Below, one piece after another: positions 1 through 6,055 of a stretch of 18,531 bases of DNA. The stretch spans positions 1 through 18,531 of the forward strand of contig USLX01000034.1 of the NCBI GenBank assembly GCA_900555665.1, written 5' to 3'. Source of the stretch: an uncultured Eubacteriales bacterium. GTDB lineage: Bacteria; Bacillota; Clostridia; Oscillospirales; Oscillospiraceae. The position numbers and the translations under genes are program-made. Numbering within the stretch: the first letter of the stretch is position 1; each line of letters starts with the position of its first letter. Below the pieces are notes generated by a model. The model was given only the letters and a program-made list of their open reading frames with translations. It was not told the DNA's origin and did not search any database.

Positions 1-81
1 AGCCGCGGCGCCCTCCGGCGCTTCTTGTGTCAAACGATCTTTTCCCTGCGGTTTTTTGCCGTCCCCGGCCCGGGCCGCACC

Positions 82-110
82 TTGCATTCTCCCGTCGATT
101 TTTGTATAAT
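82..110 (+). promoter_or_regulatory. Candidate SigA-type promoter, antisense to the thrE pair
   Basis: TTGCAT at 82-87 and a perfect TATAAT at 105-110 are separated by 17 bp, the ideal spacing for a housekeeping promoter. It points right, yet the only genes to its right for 1.2 kb lie on the opposite strand. A transcript would therefore be antisense to the exporter genes. No start codon with a convincing ribosome binding site follows. It could be chance, or drive a small RNA. Confidence 0.4.
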
Positions 111-119
111 CAGGGTATC

Positions 120-566
120 TCAAGCCGCATGCCGGCGCAGCAGCTGGTGCAGCAGCTGATGGCCCACGGCGATGAGGCCGATCCCCGCTGCCAGCCCCAG
201 CGCCCACTGCGCCGTGAGCTGCAGATAGTGCCACATCTCCGGCAGCGCGTTTTGCACCAGCGCCGACATCATATAATAGACATACCCGCCCGGTACCAGC
301 GGGATGAGCGCCGGGATGAGGAAGATCGTGGCCGGGGCACGGGCCAGCTTGGCCCCCAGCTCGGAATACGCCGCAGCCGCGGCCCCCACCAGCACCAGCA
401 GATAAAACGTGCTCGAAATTTCCTCTTTCAAAAGCAGATAGACGCCCCAGCTGAGCATCCCGCCAAACGCCGCCGGCAGCCAAAGCCGCCGCGGCACATT
501 GACCAGCAGTGCATAGCCGAACGTCGCCAGCAACGCAAAAATCAGACTCTTTCCCATCCGCTTCAC
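120..566 (-). CDS. Threonine/serine exporter small subunit (ThrE C-terminal half, YjjB/DUF3815-like)
   Basis: The 148-residue protein is almost entirely hydrophobic. It has about four to five membrane segments separated by short basic loops, including a Pro-Gly turn in the stretch ALIPLVPGGYVYY at about residues 86-98 that is typical of this family. In actinobacterial ThrE this module is fused to the C-terminus of the larger one. In many Firmicutes and enterobacteria (YjjB/YjjP) the two are separate genes, as here. The start codon overlaps the end of the upstream large-subunit gene by 4 bp, so the two are probably translated together. The complex is expected in the cytoplasmic membrane, exporting small hydroxylated amino acids. 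Function is inferred from family resemblance, and YjjPB relatives can export other small acids such as succinate. Confidence 0.85.
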   Translation of the reverse strand: MKRMGKSLIFALLATFGYALLVNVPRRLWLPAAFGGMLSWGVYLLLKEEISSTFYLLVLVGAAAAAYSELGAKLARAPATIFLIPALIPLVPGGYVYYMMSALVQNALPEMWHYLQLTAQWALGLAAGIGLIAVGHQLLHQLLRRHAA

Positions 567-1318
567 GCTCCAAACAAATACATCGCGCTGGCAAATCCAA
601 TCGCCAGCATGAGCGCCAGGATCAGCGACTCCGCCAGCCGCAGAAGGCCCGAGATCGTATGGCCGACCAGCATATCCCGCACCGCGTTCGTCAGCGCCGC
701 GCCGGGAATGAGCAGCATGATGACACCGATGGAAATGCGATCCACCGCAAAGACCCCCGCCACCTTCCCGGCCAGGCAGATGACCGCCCCGGCAAGCAGA
801 CCGGTGAGCAGCTGAAAATATGCTCCGTTTCGAAAGATCGGCAGCACCTTTTGCTGCATCCAGCCCACCATTGCCCCGACAAACCCGGCAAACAGCGCAT
901 CCGCAAGCCCGCCGCCCAAAAACAGCGTAAAGCCGACGGCAGTCAGGATGCTTCCAAGATAGCTCTGCAGCCGGCGCGGCTGCGTGCCGTCGATCCGGCG
1001 GAGCGCCTCATGCAGCGCGTCCACGGGAAGCGGCGCGGCACAGGCCTGACGGCTGAGAGCGTTGAGCGCCTCCAGCTTTTGGTAGTCCGTTGCGGGGCTG
1101 CGTGTGATGCGCCGCGTCTGGGTCAGCTCCTCGCCGCTCAGGAAGCGCACCGTGAGGACAATGTCCGACGTAATCACGAAGATATCGACCCGCTCTGCGC
1201 CGTAGGCACGCCCGAGGCGCGTCATGGTGTCCTCCACGCGGTTGATCTCCGCCCCGCAGAGCAGCAGCATCTCTCCCATTTTCAGCAGCTCATGCAAAAC
1301 CCTGCCCTGCGTCTCCAT
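563..1318 (-). CDS. Threonine/serine exporter large subunit (ThrE N-terminal half, YjjP/DUF1212-like)
   Basis: The protein has 251 residues. An N-terminal soluble part of about 110 residues begins with a segment (LLLCGAEINRVEDTM) characteristic of DUF1212 proteins, which resembles a hydrolase-like domain. About five membrane helices follow from around residue 120 to the end. This is the usual partner of the small subunit encoded directly downstream with a 4-bp overlap. The ATG at 1316-1318 follows a purine-rich stretch (GGGGCGAGGG) acting as the ribosome binding site, and a near-consensus promoter lies just upstream. Export of threonine and serine is the family role; substrate is not shown by the sequence. 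Confidence 0.85.
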   Translation of the reverse strand: METQGRVLHELLKMGEMLLLCGAEINRVEDTMTRLGRAYGAERVDIFVITSDIVLTVRFLSGEELTQTRRITRSPATDYQKLEALNALSRQACAAPLPVDALHEALRRIDGTQPRRLQSYLGSILTAVGFTLFLGGGLADALFAGFVGAMVGWMQQKVLPIFRNGAYFQLLTGLLAGAVICLAGKVAGVFAVDRISIGVIMLLIPGAALTNAVRDMLVGHTISGLLRLAESLILALMLAIGFASAMYLFGA

Positions 1319-1345
1319 CGTCCCTCGCCCCTTTCCAGAATCAAC

Positions 1346-1373
1346 ATTTTATCAAATTATATCCGATTGTCAA
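1346..1373 (-). promoter_or_regulatory. Promoter of the thrE-like pair
   Basis: On the minus strand a perfect TTGACA (1373 to 1368) is followed after 16 bp by TAAAAT (1351 to 1346), about 28 bp before the large-subunit ATG. The gap to nrdG on the other strand is only 66 bp, so the promoter for nrdG must overlap this one. No clear -35/-10 pair for nrdG was found. Confidence 0.65.
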
Positions 1374-1384
1374 GGGAGTTTTCT

Positions 1385-1900
1385 ATGAATTACGCAACCA
1401 TCAAGCCCTGGGACATTGCCAACGGCCCCGGCGTGCGCGTGAGCCTGTTCGTCTCCGGCTGTACCCATCACTGCAAAGACTGCTTCAACCCCGAAGCCTG
1501 GGATTTTGACTACGGTGAGCCGTTTGACGAGGCCGTCATGGAGCACATTCTCTCGCTCCTGGCCCCGGACTATATCCGCGGCATCACCTATCTCGGCGGC
1601 GAACCCTTTGACCCGCGCAACCAGCCCGGTCTTCTGGCCCTGACGCGGAAGATCCGCGCCGCCTTCCCCGAAAAATCCATCTGGGCCTTCACCGGCTATG
1701 TCTATGGTCAAACTCTTCCGCAGCTGCCGGAGGTGACGGATGCGCTGCTTGCGGGCCTCGATGTGCTCGTCGACGGGCCGTTCGTGGCGGCAAAAAAGAA
1801 TCTTTCGCTGCGCTTCCGCGGCTCGAGCAACCAGCGCCTCATCGACATCCCCAAAACACTGCAAACCGGTGCCGTTGTCCTCTGGGACGAGGCGCAGTAA
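1385..1900 (+). CDS. nrdG: Anaerobic ribonucleoside-triphosphate reductase activating protein
   Basis: This is a radical SAM activase of 171 residues. The CxxxCxxC motif (CTHHCKDC) that binds the [4Fe-4S] cluster lies at about residues 26-33, preceded by NGPGVRVSLFVSG. A YLGGEPF segment near residue 79 matches the SAM-binding GGE motif. The protein puts the glycyl radical on the class III reductase NrdD, giving dNTPs without oxygen. The reading frame is open far upstream, but ATG 1385 is chosen because AAGGGAG lies 8 bp before it and the protein then has the usual family length. No nrdD is in the window. The stop is 13 bp before the dUTPase start, so the two form an operon for deoxynucleotide supply. 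Confidence 0.93.
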   Translation: MNYATIKPWDIANGPGVRVSLFVSGCTHHCKDCFNPEAWDFDYGEPFDEAVMEHILSLLAPDYIRGITYLGGEPFDPRNQPGLLALTRKIRAAFPEKSIWAFTGYVYGQTLPQLPEVTDALLAGLDVLVDGPFVAAKKNLSLRFRGSSNQRLIDIPKTLQTGAVVLWDEAQ

Positions 1901-1913
1901 GGAGGAGATCATC

Positions 1914-2345
1914 ATGCCGAAAATCAAAATCCACTATTTTTCCGACGACGCCCCACGCCTGAAGATCACCGAAAAGGGAGACTGGATCGACCTCTATTGT
2001 GCCCAGACCATGGAGCTCCATGCGGGCGACTTTGCCTTGATCCCACTCGGCGTCTCGATGCAGCTGCCCGCCGGCTATGAGGCCCGCACCGCCCCGCGCA
2101 GCTCCACCTTTAAGCGCTGGGGCATTCTGCAGGCCAACTCCGTCGGCGTCATCGACAACAGCTATTGCGGTACAAACGACGAGTGGAAGCTCCCCGTCTA
2201 CGCCACGCGCGACACCGTCCTGGAAAAGGGCGACCGCATCTGCCAGTTCCGCATCTACGAAACCCAGCCGCCGATTGAATTTGAAGAGTGCGACGAACTC
2301 TTGGCCACCGACCGCGGCGGCTTCGGCTCCACCGGAAGAAAGTAA
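1914..2345 (+). CDS. dut: Trimeric dUTP diphosphatase (dUTPase)
   Basis: This 143-residue protein hydrolyses dUTP to dUMP and pyrophosphate, keeping uracil out of DNA and feeding dTMP synthesis. The family motifs appear in order: AGDFALIPLGVSMQLP (I), PRSS (II), GVIDNSYCGTNDEW (III, with the base-contacting Tyr and catalytic-water Asp region), GDRICQF (IV) and a C-terminal RGGFGSTG (V), the glycine-rich arm that closes over the substrate of a neighbouring subunit. Motif III reads Y-C-G followed by a short insertion rather than the common Y-R-G. The ATG follows GGAGGAG that overlaps the nrdG stop region, supporting this start and coupling to nrdG. Confidence 0.93.
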   Translation: MPKIKIHYFSDDAPRLKITEKGDWIDLYCAQTMELHAGDFALIPLGVSMQLPAGYEARTAPRSSTFKRWGILQANSVGVIDNSYCGTNDEWKLPVYATRDTVLEKGDRICQFRIYETQPPIEFEECDELLATDRGGFGSTGRK

Positions 2346-2415
2346 AGCGCGGATCCGGCTGCGCCGCAGCCCCTTTCCCGCGCGCCTCGGGAAGGTGCAC
2401 CCCGGTTCCGGAAAA

Positions 2416-2452
2416 CAATACGGGCAGCTGCCAAATGCAGCTGCCCGTATTG
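2416..2452. terminator. Perfect 16-bp stem-loop, candidate terminator of argF
   Basis: The arms 2416-2431 and 2437-2452 are perfectly complementary, with a 5-nt loop. Read on the minus strand the stem is followed by TTTTCC, a modest U-run. Read on the plus strand no U-run follows. It therefore fits best as the end of the argF transcript, though it may also protect the 3' end of the nrdG-dut transcript. Confidence 0.55.
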
Positions 2453-2491
2453 CAGCGTGTCGAAAAAGTCTTTTTGCCCCGCTGCTTTGTC

Positions 2492-2524
2492 CAGTTTTCT
2501 GAACTTGAAAAGTTCAGAAAACTG
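2492..2524. repeat. Perfect 15-bp inverted repeat
   Basis: The arms 2492-2506 and 2510-2524 are perfectly complementary around a GAA loop. It is AT-richer than the surroundings and has no U-run on either side, so it is not a classic terminator. It is the middle of three inverted repeats in the convergent gap. Confidence 0.6.
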
Positions 2525-2537
2525 CTTGATTGAACGC

Positions 2538-2560
2538 GAAAGGGGCTTTTTGCCCCTTTC
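2538..2560. repeat. 9-bp inverted repeat with T5 loop
   Basis: GAAAGGGGC (2538-2546) and GCCCCTTTC (2552-2560) flank a TTTTT loop, starting 36 bp beyond the argF stop. CTTTTTGCCCC in this hairpin is repeated exactly at 2470-2480, and CCCCGCTGCT occurs at both 2477-2486 and 2568-2577. Part of the gap therefore looks like an old tandem duplication. Confidence 0.55.
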
Positions 2561-2595
2561 ACTCTATCCCCGCTGCTCTGTTGCAGAACTGCATT

Positions 2596-3621
2596 TTATA
2601 GTTTTTTGACAATCTCCAATACGGGTAGCTCCTTGCAGAGCGTCGCGGCCATGACGGCCTTGATCGTGTGCATCCGGTTTTCGGCCTCATCGAAGACGAT
2701 GGACGCATCGCTTTCGAAGACCTCATCCGTGACCTCCATGGCCTTAAGGCCATATTTTTCGTGGATTTTCTGGCCGATGCCGGTGCCTAGGTCGTGGAAG
2801 GCGGGCAGGCAGTGCATGAACTTGCACTGCGCTCCGGCCAGCGCCATGGCCTTGGCATTCACCTGGTAGGGCAGAAGGTCGTCGATGCGCTGCTTCCAGA
2901 CCTCGTCCGGTTCCCCCATCGAAACCCAGACGTCGGTATAGATGACGTGCGCGCCCTGAACAGCGGAGGCGACATCGGAATGGAACTCGAGCGTTGCGCC
3001 GGTCTCCGCCGCGATCTTTTGGCAGCTCTCCATCAGCGCTTTTCCGGGGAAATAGGCCTCCGGCGCACAGGCGACGAAGTGCATGCCCATCTTCGCGCAG
3101 CCGACCATCAGCGAGTTGCCCATGTTATAGCGCGCATCGCCCATGTAGACGAGCTTTTTGCCCTTGAGATCGCCGAAATGCTCCTGGATTGTCAGAAAAT
3201 CCGCCAGAATCTGCGTCGGGTGGAACTCATTCGTCAGGCCGTTCCAGACCGGGACGCCCGCGAATTTTGCGAGATCTTCTACAATTTCCTGCCCGAAGCC
3301 GCGGTATTCAATGCCGTCAAACATCCGGCCGAGAACCCGCGCCGTGTCGGCGATGGATTCCTTCTTGCCGATCTGCGAGCCGGAGGGATCGAGGTAGACC
3401 GGGTGCATGCCAAGGTCCGCGGCGGCCACTTCGAACGCGCAGCGCGTCCTCGTGGATGTTTTCTCAAAGATCAACGCGACATTTTTGCCCGTGCAGAGCG
3501 GATGCGGAATGCCGGCCTTTTTCTCGGCCTTCAGCTTCGCCGCCAACACAAGCAGCTTCGAAATTTCCGCCGGAGTAAAGTCCAGCAGCTTCAGAAAATT
3601 CTTTTGATAAAGCGGATTCAT
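2596..3621 (-). CDS. argF: Ornithine carbamoyltransferase (long ArgI/ArcB-like type)
   Basis: This 341-residue enzyme joins carbamoyl phosphate and ornithine to give citrulline. The carbamoyl-phosphate loop STRTR is at 56-60, HPTQ at 134-137, a DVWVSMGE segment lies near 240, and the ornithine-site HCLP is near 275. Length and sequence resemble the E. coli ArgI / catabolic ArcB branch more than the shorter anabolic ArgF type, so direction is not fixed by sequence. Position after argG and argH in the same orientation favours synthesis. ATG 3621 is chosen over the ATG ten codons upstream because AGGGGAG sits 6-7 bp before it and the mature family N-terminus (MNPLYQKNFLKLLDF) starts there. It is separated from the ABC ATPase gene by 171 bp packed with hairpins. 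Confidence 0.93.
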   Translation of the reverse strand: MNPLYQKNFLKLLDFTPAEISKLLVLAAKLKAEKKAGIPHPLCTGKNVALIFEKTSTRTRCAFEVAAADLGMHPVYLDPSGSQIGKKESIADTARVLGRMFDGIEYRGFGQEIVEDLAKFAGVPVWNGLTNEFHPTQILADFLTIQEHFGDLKGKKLVYMGDARYNMGNSLMVGCAKMGMHFVACAPEAYFPGKALMESCQKIAAETGATLEFHSDVASAVQGAHVIYTDVWVSMGEPDEVWKQRIDDLLPYQVNAKAMALAGAQCKFMHCLPAFHDLGTGIGQKIHEKYGLKAMEVTDEVFESDASIVFDEAENRMHTIKAVMAATLCKELPVLEIVKKL

Positions 3622-3650
3622 GACATTCTCCCCTATTATACTGATATTCA

Positions 3651-3687
3651 ATTAAAAACTTTCATTCATGGAATGGAAGTTTTTAAT
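3651..3687. repeat. 17-bp inverted repeat upstream of argF
   Basis: The arms 3651-3667 and 3671-3687 pair with one mismatch around a 3-nt loop (ATG). It lies 30 bp before the argF start and would form in the argF leader. Downstream of it on the minus strand is TTGAATATC followed by TATAAT (3640 to 3635). However, that TATAAT abuts the ribosome binding site and would give an implausibly short leader if used as a -10 box. Confidence 0.65.
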
Positions 3688-3708
3688 ATGAAGATCATTA
3701 TGAGACGA

Positions 3709-3786
3709 GATTCCGTGATTTTATCAAAATCGCGGAATCGGTTACGCCAAAGGCGGAACCTTTCTGATTAAGAATTTAATCAGAAA
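3709..3786. repeat. Three abutting hairpins between the ABC ATPase gene and argF
   Basis: Three inverted repeats stand end to end with no spacer. The first, 3709-3722 with 3726-3739, has 14-bp arms, one G/U-type mismatch and loop ATC. The second, 3740-3748 with 3752-3760, has 9-bp arms, one mismatch and loop AAA. The third, 3761-3771 with 3776-3786, has perfect 11-bp arms and loop GAAT. The set begins 6 bp after the ATPase stop. None is followed by a proper U-run, so read-through into argF with RNA processing or protection seems more likely than simple termination. Confidence 0.7.
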
Positions 3787-3792
3787 ATAGTA

Positions 3793-4515
3793 TTACAATA
3801 CTTTTGCGAGGAACGATTGCAGGCGTTCGCACTTCGGCGCGCCGAAAATATCCTCGGGTGTCCCCTGCTCTGCGATCACGCCGTCGTCGAGGAACAGCAC
3901 CCGGCTGGCAACCTCGCGGGCGAAGCCCATCTCATGCGTCACGACGACCATCGTCATGCCGCTCTTGGCCAATTCTTTCATGACGTCGAGCACTTCGCCG
4001 ACCATCTCGGGGTCGAGCGCGGAGGTCGGCTCATCGAAGAGCATCACATCCGGCTCCATGCAGAGCGCGCGCACGATGGCAACGCGCTGCTTCTGCCCGC
4101 CGGAGAGCTGATTGGGCCAGGCATCCGCGCGGTCGGCCAGGCCGACACGGGCCAGCAGATCCATCGCCTTCTGCTCGGCCTCGGCCTTTGGCGTTTTTTT
4201 CAGCATGATGGGCGCGCAGGTGAGGTTGTCGAGCACGGTCATATGCGGGAACAGGTTGAATTGCTGGAAGACCATGCCCATCTTCTGGCGGTGCTTATTG
4301 AGGTCAATTTTCTTATCGGTCAGCTCGTCGCCTTCGAACAGGATGCTGCCGGAGGTCGGCGTTTCAAGCAGGTTCAAACAGCGCAGGAACGTCGACTTGC
4401 CGGAGCCGGACGGGCCGATGACGCAGATGACGTCGCCTTTGTCGATCTCGACGTTCACGCCCTTCAAGACTTCGAGGCCGCCAAACGATTTACAGAGATT
4501 ACTTACGGTGATCAC
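3793..4515 (-). CDS. Polar amino-acid ABC transporter, ATP-binding protein (GlnQ/ArtP-like)
   Basis: This 240-residue ATPase has all the ABC signatures: Walker A GPSGSGKST, Q-loop FQQFNLFPHMT, signature LSGGQKQR, Walker B VMLFDEPTSALD and the switch histidine in VTHEMGF. It powers import by the permease and binding protein encoded just upstream. The GTG at 4513-4515 is chosen as the start. An in-frame ATG 21 bp upstream would place the AAAGGAGG ribosome binding site inside the coding region, and the family N-terminus (ITVSNLCKSF) follows the GTG. The gene overlaps the permease end by 17 bp. Family members carry glutamine, arginine, ornithine, cystine or histidine, and the ATPase does not reveal which. 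Confidence 0.92.
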   Translation of the reverse strand: MITVSNLCKSFGGLEVLKGVNVEIDKGDVICVIGPSGSGKSTFLRCLNLLETPTSGSILFEGDELTDKKIDLNKHRQKMGMVFQQFNLFPHMTVLDNLTCAPIMLKKTPKAEAEQKAMDLLARVGLADRADAWPNQLSGGQKQRVAIVRALCMEPDVMLFDEPTSALDPEMVGEVLDVMKELAKSGMTMVVVTHEMGFAREVASRVLFLDDGVIAEQGTPEDIFGAPKCERLQSFLAKVL

Positions 4516-5197
4516 GGTTCGACAGCCTCCTTTCAAACGAGCCGAGCAGCTTCGTCAGCGCCACGACCAGGATCAGATACGTCGCCGCGACGATGAGCAG
4601 CGGGTTGACCGCATCGTAGGTGTTATTCCGGACAAGGTTGCCCGCGCGGGTCAGGTCGACGACGGCGACATAGCCCGCGACCGCCGTCTCTTTCAACAGG
4701 GCAATCAGTTCGTTGCCGATGGCGGGCAGAATGTAGCGAAGCGCCTGTGGAAAGATGATCTTGCGCATGGCCTGCAGCTTCGACATGCCGAGACTCCGCC
4801 CCGCTTCCATCTGGCCGCGGTCGACCGAGTTGATGCCGCCGCGGATGAGCTCCGCCATATACGCGCCGGAATTGATGCCAAATGTCAGGATGCCGACCGC
4901 GATGCCCTCGGCGCTTGTCATGATGATGAAGTAGAAAATGAGCAGCAGCACGACCACCGGCACGCCGCGGATCACCGTGACATAGATGTCGCAGAGCCAC
5001 GCAAGCGGCTTTAAGGCCTTCGTATCCTCGGCGCAGTATTTGACGACGGCAATCAGCGTGCCGATGACCACGCCGATCGCCAACGCACCGAGCGTAATGA
5101 GGATGGTGTTGCCGAAGCCCTCCACCATCATCTTCCAATATTGGGTTTCAATGAACGTCTCATGGAGTTTTTGCAGCCAATTGGTGAAAAACGTCAT
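4499..5197 (-). CDS. Polar amino-acid ABC transporter permease (HisM/GlnP-like)
   Basis: This 232-residue inner-membrane protein has about five helices. The EAA loop that docks on the ATPase (MEAGRSLGMSKLQAMRKI, about residues 130-147) is followed by FPQALRYILPAIGNE. TM1 runs near residues 30-50 with the family pattern GNTILITLGALAIG. Only one permease gene is present, so the channel is probably a homodimer. The ATG lies 8 bp after GAGAGGAGG. It follows the binding-protein gene by 66 bp containing a strong hairpin and overlaps the ATPase gene. Confidence 0.92.
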   Translation of the reverse strand: MTFFTNWLQKLHETFIETQYWKMMVEGFGNTILITLGALAIGVVIGTLIAVVKYCAEDTKALKPLAWLCDIYVTVIRGVPVVVLLLIFYFIIMTSAEGIAVGILTFGINSGAYMAELIRGGINSVDRGQMEAGRSLGMSKLQAMRKIIFPQALRYILPAIGNELIALLKETAVAGYVAVVDLTRAGNLVRNNTYDAVNPLLIVAATYLILVVALTKLLGSFERRLSNRDHRK

Positions 5198-5221
5198 GCA
5201 AACGCCTCCTCTCTCGGATCG

Positions 5222-5248
5222 AGGGTCAGGAGCTTCGCTCCTGACCCT
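5222..5248. promoter_or_regulatory. Intercistronic 12-bp hairpin between binding protein and permease genes
   Basis: The arms 5222-5233 and 5237-5248 are perfectly complementary with a 3-nt loop, GC-rich and not followed by a U-run on the minus strand. It sits just after the binding-protein stop. Such stem-loops commonly protect the upstream mRNA segment and lower downstream expression, giving more binding protein than membrane parts. That role is inferred. Confidence 0.65.
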
Positions 5249-5263
5249 TTCCTGTTTCTAAAA

Positions 5264-6055
5264 TCACTGGTTTTCAGGGGAAGTATAAGGTGCGTCGTAC
5301 TTCTCAAAGATGGATGCGATCGTGCCGTCGGCCACGAGGCCGTTCAGGATCGTGTTGATCTCGGCGACGAGATCCTCGCTGCCGAAGGCAAAGGCGAAGG
5401 CGTAAGGCTCGGTGGTCATGGCTTCGCCCAGGATGACGAGCTGGTCGCCGCCCGCCGCGTTGTAAACCTTGACCATGTCGGCCGCCGTCAGGTCGTCGAT
5501 GACCCAGGCGTCGACCTTACCGCTCGTCAGCGCCGACTGCGCATCGCTGTTGGCTGCGAAGGAACTGACGTCGTAGCCGCCGTCCATGCAGAAGCTCTCG
5601 GCGGTCGTGCCGGTCTGAACGGAGACTTTCTTGCCCTCAAGGTCGGCCTTGCAGGTGATGGGGCTGCCCTCGGTCACGACGATGGCCTGCGCCGCGAGGC
5701 AGTAGGGATCGGTGAACAGGACATTCTTCTGCCGCTTTTCGGTCACGGAGATGCCGGACACGCCGACATCAAACTTGCCGGCCTGTACGCCGGGGAGCAC
5801 GGAGTCAAAGTCCATCTGGTTGATCTCGAGCGTCACGCCGAGCTTCTCACAGATGAGATTCAGGACGTCAATTTCAATGCCGACGACCTCGTTGTTGTCG
5901 CCGAGGGATTCAAACGGGGGAAAATCGGGGCTGGTTGCGATGGTGAGCTTTCCGGCCTTCTGGACGCTCTTGAGCGTCGTGCCCTTTTCGCCGCAGCCGG
6001 TGAATATCGCGCAGATCATCAGCGCCGCAAGCGCAAGTGCAAGTATCTTTTTCAT
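5264..6055 (-). CDS. Amino-acid ABC transporter substrate-binding lipoprotein (SBP family 3)
   Basis: The 263-residue protein has a short basic start and a hydrophobic signal (residues 4-17). FTGC ends with Cys21 as the probable lipid anchor; Phe at the -3 position is unusual but tolerated. The mature part is a family 3 solute-binding protein: TIATSPDFPPFESLGD, GIEIDVLNLICEKLG, and TEKRQKNVLFTDPY, whose Arg normally grips the ligand's alpha-carboxylate. It sits outside the membrane and delivers a polar amino acid to the permease. The ATG overlaps the argH stop as ATGA, so translation is coupled to argH. That link, plus the flanking arg genes, suggests arginine, ornithine or citrulline as ligand, but this is inference from context. 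Confidence 0.92.
   Translation of the reverse strand: MKKILALALAALMICAIFTGCGEKGTTLKSVQKAGKLTIATSPDFPPFESLGDNNEVVGIEIDVLNLICEKLGVTLEINQMDFDSVLPGVQAGKFDVGVSGISVTEKRQKNVLFTDPYCLAAQAIVVTEGSPITCKADLEGKKVSVQTGTTAESFCMDGGYDVSSFAANSDAQSALTSGKVDAWVIDDLTAADMVKVYNAAGGDQLVILGEAMTTEPYAFAFAFGSEDLVAEINTILNGLVADGTIASIFEKYDAPYTSPENQ

Noticed and set aside
1..87. Minus-strand open frame starting at ATG 87 and leaving the left edge
   Set aside because: Only 29 codons are visible and the purine-rich stretch is one base from the ATG, too close to act as a ribosome site; no protein family is recognisable.
3635..3640. TATAAT on the minus strand before argF as a -10 box
   Set aside because: It touches the AGGGGAG ribosome site, so a transcript from it would lack that site, and there is no good -35 at 16-18 bp.
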